A stretch of DNA of 64,000 bases from a virus. The position numbers and the translations under genes were made by a program. Position 1 is the first letter of the stretch. Every line of letters starts with the position of its first letter. The stretch is from the IMG/VR virus record IMGVR_UViG_3300031521_000054, positions 1 through 64,000 of that record; one strand, 5' to 3'. This document shows, piece by piece, positions 16,527 to 27,600 of the stretch. The notes under the pieces are model-generated. The model did no database searches. It saw only the letters and a program-made list of their open reading frames with translations, and was not told where the DNA came from.

Positions 16527-18035
16527 ATGAGACTAAAATGTATTCCAGGTAAAAATAATAAATTATTCATAGGTATATTAGAAGTAATTACCAAAGAAGA
16601 TATGGAATTACATGAAGTAATTAAAACCATATTATCAAGAACCCAGTACTTTCCTTTCATGCAAGGTTTTAATAAAACTATTAGTTATTCGTACCTATTT
16701 GAAGATGTATTCTTTCCAGCTCAATTCTGGCAAGATATTAAGACACAGTTAGATAAACTTTCTTCTGTTCCAGTCATATTAGAAGATGAGGACTTGATGT
16801 ATAATAACGAGATAACTCGTGATGATTTTGATCAATTCATATCCGAATTAAAAGTTCCTGATTATATTGAATTAGAAGCTGATGAGTATAAATTTCAACA
16901 AGATTCTGCTTTTTTAGCTATAGTAAATAAGATAGCAAGAATTGAAGTTGGAACATCTGGTGGTAAAACTTTCATAACATATTTGTACTGTAAATATATT
17001 CATGAAAGAATAATCAATAAGGATAAGAAAATTCTAATAGTAGTACCATCAAAACTTTTATGTAATCAATTACAATCTGACTTTAAAGAATATGATGCAT
17101 TAAATGATAAGAAACTTCTTGTAGAAACTATTTTTTCAGGAGCAACTAAATATTTAGAATCAGATATAGTTTGTGGAACATATCAATCATTAAGAGATTA
17201 CGAAAAAGAATATTTTGATGCTTTCCAAGTAGTTATTTGTGATGAAGTTCATGGTGCTAAAGCTTATTCAATTAAAAACGAAATATATACGAAGACTTTA
17301 AATGGTGAATATTTTTTCGGTATGTCTGGTACATATCCAAAATATGCAACCCTTGATTATTTGCATATAGTTTCAATGTTTGGACAAAAAGTTTTAACAA
17401 AAAGTGCATCTGAATTAATTGAAGATGGAATTTCAACTCCAATAAAAATCACAACAATAAAAATCGAATATCCTGAATTTGCAAATTATTCAATAGATTT
17501 AATAAATCAAGGAATAGTTGGAACAGAAAAATTCAAATATGAGAAAGAATTTTTTCACAATTATGAAGCTCGAACAAGATTAATTGGAAAACTTCTCAAC
17601 AATATAAAGGGAAATTCATTAATTTTAGTTTCGACAGTTGAATATTGCACAGTTTTAAAAGATTTTCTATCTGTATATTGTCCGACAATTAGATTTGAAA
17701 TTATTCATGGAAAGGTAAATAACAGATCAGATATTATAGCTGAAATGAAAATTTCAACAGATTTTTGTTTGATTGGTACTTACGGAACAATGGCTACAGG
17801 AGTTTCAATTAAAAATATTGAACAGATACATTATCCTGATGGCGGAAAATCTGAAATTAGAATACGTCAAGGAATTGGAAGGGGAATGAGAATTTTTCCT
17901 ACAAAAGATTTTTGTTCAGTGTTTGATTATCAAGATATGATTCCACGTTGTTGTTTTAAAAATCATGCTGCTGAAAGAAATCGCATATATAGAGAACAAA
18001 ATTTTCCTGTCAAAATATCGAAAATAAACATTTGA
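16527..18035 (+). CDS. uvsW: UvsW-like SF2 DNA/RNA helicase
   Basis: 502 residues from ATG 16527. A TTG at 16500 in the same frame would lie in the terminator T-tract, so the ATG is preferred. Motifs: Walker A GTSGGKT (K at ~147), motif II DEVH, motif III-type GMSGTYP, motif V-type GTYGTMATGVSIKN and motif VI RQGIGRGMR, in the order of T4 UvsW (for example ASYGVFSTGISVKN and TIGRVLRK there). UvsW unwinds branched recombination intermediates and R-loops and switches T4 from origin- to recombination-dependent replication. An N-terminal ~110-residue domain precedes the helicase core as in T4. Family call is strong. Confidence 0.93.
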   Translation: MRLKCIPGKNNKLFIGILEVITKEDMELHEVIKTILSRTQYFPFMQGFNKTISYSYLFEDVFFPAQFWQDIKTQLDKLSSVPVILEDEDLMYNNEITRDDFDQFISELKVPDYIELEADEYKFQQDSAFLAIVNKIARIEVGTSGGKTFITYLYCKYIHERIINKDKKILIVVPSKLLCNQLQSDFKEYDALNDKKLLVETIFSGATKYLESDIVCGTYQSLRDYEKEYFDAFQVVICDEVHGAKAYSIKNEIYTKTLNGEYFFGMSGTYPKYATLDYLHIVSMFGQKVLTKSASELIEDGISTPIKITTIKIEYPEFANYSIDLINQGIVGTEKFKYEKEFFHNYEARTRLIGKLLNNIKGNSLILVSTVEYCTVLKDFLSVYCPTIRFEIIHGKVNNRSDIIAEMKISTDFCLIGTYGTMATGVSIKNIEQIHYPDGGKSEIRIRQGIGRGMRIFPTKDFCSVFDYQDMIPRCCFKNHAAERNRIYREQNFPVKISKINI

Positions 18036-18109
18036 TAATATTAAATAAGAAATTTACAAATAATCATCGATAATAGATATGTTTTAATAAATCAGTAAAA
18101 TTTAGAGTT

Positions 18110-18754
18110 ATGGACAAAAATATTTTTATCGAAAGATTATTTGAAAAAACATTCGATCTTAAAGAAATTACAGAGCAAGTAACAGAAATATTTGCTTCAG
18201 CTGAATTGGAATATTTTCTTGAACTGAATCCAATTTATTTAACAGAAGTTTCACCTTCAAGAGTTTGCAATTTCTTATTAGAAATGTGTATCAAACTTAC
18301 AAAGAAAAAAGTTCCTGTACAACTAATTAAAAATGTTTATAATATCGATGCAGTTAAGTTTGCAATTATAACGAACAACAAAAGTTTAGTTGCATTACCA
18401 AAAAATGTTTATCAATTCACAAGAGTATTTGTTGAAGTTATTTCATGTTCACGTCACTATTCTGATTTTTATAAATCATCGAATATGAAATATGCAAGAA
18501 CAACTGAAATTGCTCCGAAATATCCATTAGAATTATTCTGGATAATTCCTTTAGTTGTTAATCCCCAAGTATTATTTACAACAAATCTTTCAGATTATAT
18601 TAAAAGCAATGTTGAATTTGCTAAAGCTATTGGTGACAATTATATTGAAGATTATGGAGTCTTTAATGATAATTTTTCAAGTCTTGACAAATCACTGTTC
18701 AAACAATTTCTGACAGAAAGTTACCGAGCAAAAATGAAAGCTACCATCAAATAA
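18110..18754 (+). CDS. Hypothetical protein
   Basis: 214 residues, not recognised, predicted largely helical with Leu/Phe-rich segments and no catalytic or zinc motif. It follows UvsW after 74 nt of A/T-rich sequence. T4 gp59 is of similar size and lies near gene 32 in T4, but I see no convincing sequence match, so no function is assigned. Confidence 0.6.
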   Translation: MDKNIFIERLFEKTFDLKEITEQVTEIFASAELEYFLELNPIYLTEVSPSRVCNFLLEMCIKLTKKKVPVQLIKNVYNIDAVKFAIITNNKSLVALPKNVYQFTRVFVEVISCSRHYSDFYKSSNMKYARTTEIAPKYPLELFWIIPLVVNPQVLFTTNLSDYIKSNVEFAKAIGDNYIEDYGVFNDNFSSLDKSLFKQFLTESYRAKMKATIK

Positions 18755-18777
18755 TAATTTTATAATAATATATTCAT

Positions 18778-19278
18778 ATGCAAACTACCGAGCTTACTGG
18801 ACAAGATGTATCAATACAAGATTGTGGAAATAATACTTTATCAGTACATGAAATTCAAAATATCTATCTCAAACTTAGTGTGTGTGAAGATATTTCATTT
18901 GATGTGAAAGATGAAAATGCGTTTCTACAATCTTGCATAGAAAAATGCTTTGATGATTCTTTTCTAAAAATGCTGACAACCGATATTGAAAACAATTCGG
19001 TACTTTTGAATAATGCTTTCGTTAAGCTAATAAAGTATTGTGTTTCGGAACATAATTTCAAAAAAGGCGGATTAATTTTTATTGCGTTTTGTGATTATTT
19101 CGATTTGTGTTATAACAAAACATACACACAATTGCACGAAAAACTCCAAAATCTTATCAAGAACACAGCGAAATGTATGTGTGGTAGTGAATACACCAAG
19201 AATAGTAAAAAGGTTAACTGCGGAATTGTGACATTGTTTGACTTAGTAAATAAGAGAGCTACAACAAGTCCACAATAA
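18778..19278 (+). CDS. Hypothetical cysteine-rich protein
   Basis: 166 residues with about ten cysteines, including a C-terminal CMCGS and a later VNCG that could form a small zinc site. The start ATG at 18778 follows ATATTC. It is 23 nt after the previous gene and 13 nt before a collagen-like fibre gene. The base composition is slightly more balanced than in its neighbours. Not recognised. Confidence 0.6.
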   Translation: MQTTELTGQDVSIQDCGNNTLSVHEIQNIYLKLSVCEDISFDVKDENAFLQSCIEKCFDDSFLKMLTTDIENNSVLLNNAFVKLIKYCVSEHNFKKGGLIFIAFCDYFDLCYNKTYTQLHEKLQNLIKNTAKCMCGSEYTKNSKKVNCGIVTLFDLVNKRATTSPQ

Positions 19279-19291
19279 ATTAAATTTCCTC

Positions 19292-21148
19292 ATGGATAAT
19301 CCGAAAATTAAATATGATTTTAATCAAATCCAAAGCGGTTTGATTACTTTTGTGGCAAATTTGGAATTAAAACTTCAAAAAGTAATTCCAAATTTGCCAA
19401 CATTTATTCTCCAGACTGGGGATACTTCATATTTAATGGATAAAAAATTCATTGAAAGTACGAATAAGGAAACTTATGAAAAAATCCCCAGATTTGTAAT
19501 TAGTATTGATGATATTCAATATCAAGCAGATCAAAATTCAAATCAATACAATAAGTTTGTTTATCTTTTCGAGGAGAAAGAATATATTGCTGTTGGAAGA
19601 CGTTTAGCAATTAACATACCAATAAATACTGATTTTGTTTCTTCAAACATAGTTAAGGCATTTGAGAATTTCGAGATAATGAGCACAATCATATCACGAG
19701 ATAATGTTTTTACTTATGAATTTATGGGAAATACTTTCGAAGCTGCTTATGTTATGCAAGCTCCTTCGATGGATAAACCACCAATGGATTTTGCTTCAGG
19801 AACAAGAAATTTTTCTGTTAAAACAAGTTTCGATTTACAAATACATTTATTGGTTCCAAGATTAGAATCAATAAAATTATTATCTGAAACAGGATATGAT
19901 GGAACAACATACTCATTAAATGTTGCAACTCCATCAATATCATTTAACAAAGCTGAATCACAACAACCATTAAGCATAACTGAATTTCCAACAAAAAATA
20001 CATCAACAGGTTCAGGTGCTCCTGGAGCTAAAGGTTTAGATAATTATGAACTTGCTAAACTTTACGAAAATTATAACGGAACTCTTAAGGAATATCTTCA
20101 AAGCTTAGTTGGTCCTCAAGGTATTCAGGGTGAAGTTGGTCCACAAGGGGATCAAGGTATTCAGGGTCCTCAAGGTGATCAAGGAATCCAAGGAATCCAA
20201 GGTGATCAAGGAATCCAGGGTATTCAAGGTGATAAACTTATTTGGGAAGATTTAACTCCTGAAGAAATTGAATTAATAACAGGTAAGTCTTTTAAATTTA
20301 CTGATTTTAGTCCAGCTGAATTAGAATTGATAAGAGGTCCTCAAGGCATTCAAGGCATTCAAGGCATTCAAGGAATACAGGGTGAAGTTGGTCCTCAAGG
20401 TATTCAAGGATTTATTGGTCCTCAAGGTCCGATTGGTCTTACAGGTGGAAAGGGAGACAAAGGTGATCAGGGTATTCAAGGTATTCAAGGTCCGATTGGA
20501 AATACAGGTGGAAAAGGTGATCAAGGTGACCAGGGTCCTCAAGGTCCGATTGGAAATACAGGGGGAAAAGGTGACAAAGGAGATCAGGGGATTCAAGGTA
20601 TTCAAGGTCCGATTGGAAATACTGGTGGAAAAGGTGACAAAGGTGATCAGGGTATTCAAGGTATTCAAGGTATTCAAGGACTTAAAGGTGATCTTGGTTT
20701 AACAGGAAAATCAATATATGAAATAGCTGTTGTCAACGGTTATGTTGGAACAGAAGCTCAATGGATAAAAGAAACAAATCGTGTCTTAAGTATTCCAGTC
20801 AATAGCGAACTTTCATTATTAACTGTTGGTGATGGCAAAAGAAAATTTTTCATCATAGATGAAATGCATGGTTCAAAAATTATTCGTGTTGAAGCTGGAA
20901 TTTTAACTCCAAGTTCAACAGGAATAATCACTATCAGAGTTTACAATTATACACAAAATTACAATATAACAACTACAAATATTACGATTGAAGAAGGTGA
21001 ATATACATCTTATACTGCTTTGGTACAATCAATAACTGATCTGACAAAAACTGTTTCAAGAGGTGACATAATCGGATTTGATATTTTAGATGCAGGAACA
21101 GATGCTATGGGACTATCAGCATTCATAACATTTCAAAAATTAAATTAA
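19292..21148 (+). CDS. Collagen-like virion fibre protein
   Basis: 618 residues in three parts. Residues 1-~240 are a globular N-terminal domain probably attaching to the particle. Residues ~242-469 are Gly-X-Y repeats ([17 protein letters not shown]) interrupted near 315-350 by a WEDLTPEEIELITG...FSPAELELIRG insert of a kind common in Bacteroidota phage fibres. Residues ~470-618 are a beta-rich C-terminal head. A perfect 16-bp hairpin lies in codons ~21-36. The stop is followed 1 nt later by the next start. A virion adhesin role is inferred; the N-terminal domain is not recognised. Confidence 0.82.
   Translation: MDNPKIKYDFNQIQSGLITFVANLELKLQKVIPNLPTFILQTGDTSYLMDKKFIESTNKETYEKIPRFVISIDDIQYQADQNSNQYNKFVYLFEEKEYIAVGRRLAINIPINTDFVSSNIVKAFENFEIMSTIISRDNVFTYEFMGNTFEAAYVMQAPSMDKPPMDFASGTRNFSVKTSFDLQIHLLVPRLESIKLLSETGYDGTTYSLNVATPSISFNKAESQQPLSITEFPTKNTSTGSGAPGAKGLDNYELAKLYENYNGTLKEYLQSLVGPQGIQGEVGPQGDQGIQGPQGDQGIQGIQGDQGIQGIQGDKLIWEDLTPEEIELITGKSFKFTDFSPAELELIRGPQGIQGIQGIQGIQGEVGPQGIQGFIGPQGPIGLTGGKGDKGDQGIQGIQGPIGNTGGKGDQGDQGPQGPIGNTGGKGDKGDQGIQGIQGPIGNTGGKGDKGDQGIQGIQGIQGLKGDLGLTGKSIYEIAVVNGYVGTEAQWIKETNRVLSIPVNSELSLLTVGDGKRKFFIIDEMHGSKIIRVEAGILTPSSTGIITIRVYNYTQNYNITTTNITIEEGEYTSYTALVQSITDLTKTVSRGDIIGFDILDAGTDAMGLSAFITFQKLN
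19354..19398 (+). repeat. Perfect 16-bp hairpin inside collagen-like fibre gene
   Basis: Left arm 19354-19369 (GGCAAATTTGGAATTA), 13-nt loop, right arm 19383-19398 (TAATTCCAAATTTGCC), fully complementary. It lies about 62 nt after the start codon and no T-tract follows. Function unknown. Confidence 0.88.
20463..20685 (+). repeat. Tandem collagen-coding repeat units
   Basis: About three consecutive units encode the sequence GDQGIQGIQGPIGNTGGKGD with small changes (the middle one shortened to GDQGPQGPIGNTGGKGD). The DNA itself is highly similar between units, not only the protein, so length changes by slippage or recombination are likely. Confidence 0.85.
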
Positions 21149-21149
21149 A

Positions 21150-21599
21150 ATGACAACACTTTACACTGATTATACGGATGCTTACGATGCTTACATGCAA
21201 GCAATTAGTAATGGAGTAACGGATTTAACAGGTTATTTGAATCTTTCCGATGTAAATCTTGGAGTTATTTTGGTAGATAATACATATGTTCCTGATCCTT
21301 CTCATAAACCTTGGGAAATTACAGGATATATTCTTGCAGCTCCAAATGCTTTATGGGAAGATGTAATTGAAACACAAGGAATGTCTGAAATCGTTTCACG
21401 TCTGAAAGCTCGTTTGAAAGCTTATGCTGAAAGAAATCCATCAGAAATTGCTGAAGCATACAGGATGGAATTTAATGAACCTTCAGAAGGAATGAACAAT
21501 GTTTGGCAAAAATTGATTGACAAAGGTGCAAAGTATTTAATAATTTATTCAACACCACTTCAGATTTGTTGTTTCGCTGAAGAAATAACAGCAATCTAA
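21150..21599 (+). CDS. Hypothetical virion-associated protein
   Basis: 149 residues, starting 1 nt after the collagen-like gene and ending 1 nt before the giant adhesin, so translation is probably coupled. It begins with tyrosine/aspartate-rich TDYTDAYDAYMQAIS and contains a helical segment MSEIVSRLKARLKAYAERNPSE. Not recognised. Its place between two adhesin genes suggests an assembly factor or adaptor, inferred only from position. Confidence 0.65.
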   Translation: MTTLYTDYTDAYDAYMQAISNGVTDLTGYLNLSDVNLGVILVDNTYVPDPSHKPWEITGYILAAPNALWEDVIETQGMSEIVSRLKARLKAYAERNPSEIAEAYRMEFNEPSEGMNNVWQKLIDKGAKYLIIYSTPLQICCFAEEITAI

Positions 21600-21600
21600 T

Positions 21601-24600
21601 ATGACACAAAAATTTTGGGTAGGGAACGGCGGCAATTGGAATGACACTACACATTGGTCTTTAATCAGTGGGGGTGCATCCGGTGCCGCCGTTCCCACTT
21701 TAGCAGATAATGTTAGATTCGATGCATTAAGTTTCACAATTACTGGACAAACCGTAACTGGTAATGCAATAATGGAATGTCTTGATCTTGATTGGACCGG
21801 TATAGTAAATGCTCCATCATTTGTATCAAGTGTTTATTCTATAAATATTTATGGAAATTTAACATTATGGTTAGGTCTGAATTGGTCATTTACAGGAACT
21901 GCATACACAAATTTAAAACCAGTATCAGTTTGTAATATTACTGGTAATGGAACAAATTGTTCATATAATATTTTATATTTAGATTCAGTTAATGGTGTTT
22001 TTAATAACTTAGATGATTTTGGTGGAAATCCTAAGCTTATGTTGAACGAAGGTACATGGAATACTAATGATCATAAAATCTCAATAGCTTATATATATCC
22101 GCAAGAAACTCCAAACACAAACAATAAAAGAATACTTAATTTAGGTAGTTCAAGAGTTGTTACTGCAATATTTGCCATTGCATACAATAATTATGTTAAA
22201 ATCAACTATGGTACATCGACTATTGAATTATATAGTAGTAATTACATGTACTTTACAACACAGAATAATGTTTATAATTTGGAATGTAAAAATGGATTAA
22301 ATGTATGGGGATCAGGTAGAGGACCTTTTATAATTAATTCACTTACATTAAGTAATAAAATAGTGCTTAATAATTCTGATTTCATAGTTGAAAATTTAAC
22401 TATTTTACCAACAGCATCTTTTATCAGAACTTCAATATGGGCATTAACATATTCAAATATTACCGTTGATCCAGCAAAAGTATCAATAGCATCTTGTGAT
22501 TTTACGAATATTAAATTCACAAATCCAATTGATTTATCAGCTATTACAGGAGGATCAGGTGACTGTGGTGGTAACACAGGAATAACTTTCACCCCATCTC
22601 AAACTCAATATTATAAACATACTTCAGGTGCTTGTAATTGGACAGATGCTAAATGGTTTACTGATAGGTTGACAAGAGTAATTCCTGGAAGAATGCCACT
22701 TCCTCAAGATGATCCAATTCTTGATGCTGCTTCTTTTACAGGTGCAAGTACATTAACCATCAATACAATAATAATAGGTCGTAATGTTGATATGAGTGGG
22801 GTAGCATTTCCAGTTGCTGTAAATACAACTTATGCTATTGAAATATACGGTAATTTCATATTGGGTAATTATATTACTCCAACAACTGTGATGGTTAATT
22901 TGCTTGGTAGAGGTAATCATGATTGTAAAACATTCAATAAAGCAATATGGTCATTATCTTTTGGTTCAACAGGAACATATACTTTACAAAGTGACCTTAC
23001 CACAAATTTACAAATACAAACAAGTGGTTATGGAACAACGTTAAAAGGTAATGGATTTAATGTAACTTGTAGATATTTACTTAATGGAACAGCATTAGAT
23101 AAAATATATTTTGGTAGTGGAACTTGGACATATTGTTTACCAACAGCTGGAAGTGCTAATTCATGGGCATATGCTGGAACTGGAGCTACAACATATTATG
23201 AAACATCAACAGTAATTTATACTTCAACTTATACAACAATGGCTGGTGTTTTACAAGTACCAGCATCAGGAGCATATAATATTTTACGAATAGGTAATAT
23301 TCCATCAATAATAAATATAAATTTAACAGGTATTTTTACAGCAAATCAATTAATAGTTGATTCAAATAATAAAATATTTTTTCTTAATAATCAAACATTT
23401 ACAGTAGCTAAATTAAAAGCTCTTGGAAAACCTGGTGCTTTAATAACATTAGGTTCACAAACTCCTGGTTCAAAATTTACATTAAATATAACATCAGCAG
23501 ACAATTTAATCGATTATATATCGGTTTCAGATTGTACAATGACAACAGTAAGACCTGCTGGATTAAATTCAGTAAATGTTTCTAACAATACTGGATGGGA
23601 TTTTACATCATCAATAATTCGTTATTGGATTGGAGATACAGGTAATTTCACTGATGTTGCACATTGGTCTCTTCAATCTGGCGGTGTTTCAAACACAATT
23701 GCACCAACATTAACAGAAAATGCAATTTGGGATAGGAACTCGTTCACAGTTATTAATCAAACAGTAACAGGTAATGCTGTTATGAATTGTCTTACAATAG
23801 ATTGGTCAGATGTAACTAAAGCTTGTAATTTTATAAGTACTGTTTATTCTTTGAATATTTATGGTTCATTAATATTGGGAATTAATGTTGTTTGGAATTT
23901 TACTGGTACAGCATATACGAATATGGTTTGTACCGATAGTAGAACAATAACAAATAATGCTAATCCTGGAGCACTTTTTAATAATTTATATTTGGGTAGT
24001 GCAACTGCTGTCATTACTCATCAAGATAATTTCAATGCTCAATCAAATGTAACTCTTGTTGGTGGTACATGGAATACAAATGATAAAAGATTTGATATAC
24101 AAGCACGTTCAATAGTTGCAGCAAACAATGCAAATATAAAAACTATAAATTTTGGTTCATCAATAGTAATAGCAAAATGGATTGTTGGAGATAATTGGGG
24201 ACAATGTGTTTTTAATGCTGGAACTTCTACATTACACGCAACAGGAGCACAATTTTATACTGGTAAATTACAATATTATAATGTTACATTTCCAGGAGTT
24301 GGAAGTTGGGAATTATGGATTTCTTCAAATAGTTCAGCATATTGTGAATTAAAAGTTACCAATACATTAACGATAAATGGATTAAATTCATCTAATGCAA
24401 GATGTAGATTCAAAAAATATAGTGGTGCTGCTGTTTGTAATGTAACAGCTGCTAATGTTATTGCATCCAATATTGATATAGAAAACATAACATTCACTAA
24501 TCCGATAGATTTATCATTAGTACCTGGTGGATCATCAGATTTTGGAGGAAATGTAAATGTTATTTTTACTCCATCAGCACAATTATATTACAAAGGTACA

Positions 24601-27600
24601 ACAGGAGCACATAATTGGGATGCTAACTGGAAACTTGCTGACAGAATTACTCCAGCACGTATACCACTTGTTCAGGATGATGTGTTTTTTGATGCTCAAT
24701 CATTCACAGGACCTGCAACACTTACATTGAATCAACCAGCAATTTGTAGAAGTATGAATTGGACTGGACAAAACAAAGCAGTAACTTTCACAGGAAGTGT
24801 TTATACTTTGGCAATATATGGGGACTTAATTTTATATGCTGGATTGACTTGGACATTTACAGGCACTTCTGCATTGTATTTTAAAGCATTCGATGATAGA
24901 ACTATTCAAAGTTCTGGTGTTACAATATCGCCAAATAACACGTATTTTGATGGACCGGGTTCATGGACAAATTTAGACACTTTCTCAGTAAATGGTTACA
25001 CATGGTTAAACCAAGGCACATGGAATATGAATGGGTGTACTATCAATGCACTTATACGTTGTGAAACCGGTTCGGCTACAAGAGTTATCAACATGTCATC
25101 ATCATATGTAACCGGATGGTTCAGAATGATTGCTATGACTAATCTTATAATAAACCCAGGTACTTCTACAGTAGAATGCAACGTAGGTTATGTTAACGGA
25201 CAATCAGGTTTAGTAAAATTGTCATTGAACAATGTTGTAATAAAAGACAGCGGTGCTGCTGGACAATGGTTAGCATATTTAACATGTAACAATTTAACTT
25301 TTGCAAATACTGGGGGTACAAATAATTCATATTTGAATGGAGATGTAACCGTAACAAATAACTTAACGATAACAGGCGACAATACAATACGTCGATTTGT
25401 ATCAAGTACTGTAATGAGTGCACAAAGAACTATTACAGTAGACCCAACAAAAATATTCGCAACTTATTGTGAATTTAGAGACATCAAATTCTCTTCTCCA
25501 GTAGATTTGTCTAATGTAACTGGTGGTTGTGGTGATGGTGGTGGTAATGCAAACATAACTTTTGTAACTGCACAAACATTGTATTACAAACACACTTCTG
25601 GTGCTTGCAATTGGGCAGATGCTAAATGGTTCACCACTTCTGGTGGCTCGATTGTCGGAAGAACACCTCTATTGCATGACTTAATTATTTTTGATGCGAA
25701 CTCTTTTACTGGTGCAAGTACGTTAACCATAAATGTGCCTCGTATCGGAGATTTAGATATGAGTGCGGTTAATCAGCCAATCTCGATACCCGCATTTAAT
25801 ATGGAATGTAATGGTGGATTCGTAATAAACATAAACATAACTTTTACTTCTGCTGGTGTTAATTTTTTGGCTTTGGTTGGTAACAGTACGCACAGACTTG
25901 AAACGAAATACATTGCATTGAATGGTTATTTGAACGTAAACCGTGGTACGTACAAATGCGAATCCGGCATAAATCTTGGAATTTACAACACTTCACAATT
26001 GAGTGTCAATGGCACTGCATCTTTGGATTTAAACGGATTCAATTTTTACGGCATAACAATGAACACAAGTAATACTGCGTGCACACTAAAAATGGGTACT
26101 GGTACTATGTACTTAGCAGGCAATGGTTCGTATTGTTCAAAAGTGGTATTCTACCCATTAAGCAATGTTTCCAATAATGGAACAATGCAATTTTTCAATA
26201 CAGCAACCCCATCTGATACTCATGGGTTTAATGCTGCAGGAAAAACTATAAACAGAGTAGTGTTTTCTGGTACAGGGACAAAAAGTTTAGATATTTCTAA
26301 TGCTTGTACTATAAATGAATTAGAAATAACTCCAAATAAAACAGTAAAATTTCTTGCAGGTGCAACAATTAATATTGGTAAATTAAAAGCACCTGGAAAA
26401 CCAAGTGCATTAATAACATTATCATCATTAACACCAACTTCAAAATATACATTAAATATTACATCTGAAGACAATCTAATCGATTATATATCTGTTTCAG
26501 ATTGTACAATGACAACACCACGTTCTGCTGGATTAAATTCAGTAAATGTTTCAAATAATACTGGATGGGATTTTGTTTCATCAATTATTCGTTATTGGAT
26601 AGCAGACACAGGTAACTTCACAGATGCTGCTCACTGGTCAAAACAATCAGGAGGTGTTTCAAACACAATAGCACCAACATTAACAGAAAATGCAATTTGG
26701 GATAGAAACTCTTTTTCAGCAATAAGCAAAATAGTTACAGGTGATGCAATTATGAATTGTCTAACTATGGACTGGTCAGATATAACAAAATCTTGTAGTT
26801 TTGTTAGTTCTGTTTATAATTTGAATATTTATGGTTCATTATCATTAAGTTCATTACTTGCATGGGCATTTACTTCCACAGCTTATGGTTATATGAAAGC
26901 TGTGGACTCACGAAATATAACAAATAATGGTTGTTCAATACCAAATTATTTTTACATAAATGCTTCAGGTACTATAACTCAACAAGATACAATGTTTTGT
27001 TTAATTCATTGTTTTTTGACAGGAACTTATAACACAAATGATAAAACAATAAATGCTAATTCATATCAATTTGTTAATGGTACAACATCAATAGTAAATT
27101 TTGGAAATAGTACGTTAAATCTTGCAAATGGAATAACAGTAAATGCTGGAACTGAAACTTTAAATGCTGGGACATCAACAATTGTTGTTGGTCAATCAGC
27201 TGATTGGTTTCTTGGAGGAAATAAAACATATAATAATGTTATAGTTGAGACAACCAATAGAGTAATGAATGGTTATATAGCTAATTTCACATGTGTTAAT
27301 TTCACACGTCGAGTGGTATCTAATGTTGCTGTTGTTTGTAATTGTCCTGTTAATAGTAACTTCACAGTAACGGGAATATTAACATTAACAGGTTATGATT
27401 TATCAAGTAGATTATTAATAAATAGTTATTCTGCTGGAACACAAAGAACAATAACTGCTGATACATCTAAGATCATATTAGCATATGTTGATTTTCAAGA
27501 TATTAATTTTACAAATCCAATAGATACAACAAATATTTTGGGTTTATCTGGAGATGCTGGTAATAATTCAAACATAACATTCGTACCTTCTCAAACACAA

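Noticed and set aside
18110-18754. T4 gp59 helicase-loader homologue
   Set aside because: Size and position are similar, but no sequence motif could be matched by eye.
22272-22592. Minus-strand ORFs within the giant adhesin (also 24276-24497, 26220-26474, 29025-29300)
   Set aside because: They recur at equivalent places in the repeat units, lack start context and sit opposite a clearly real gene.
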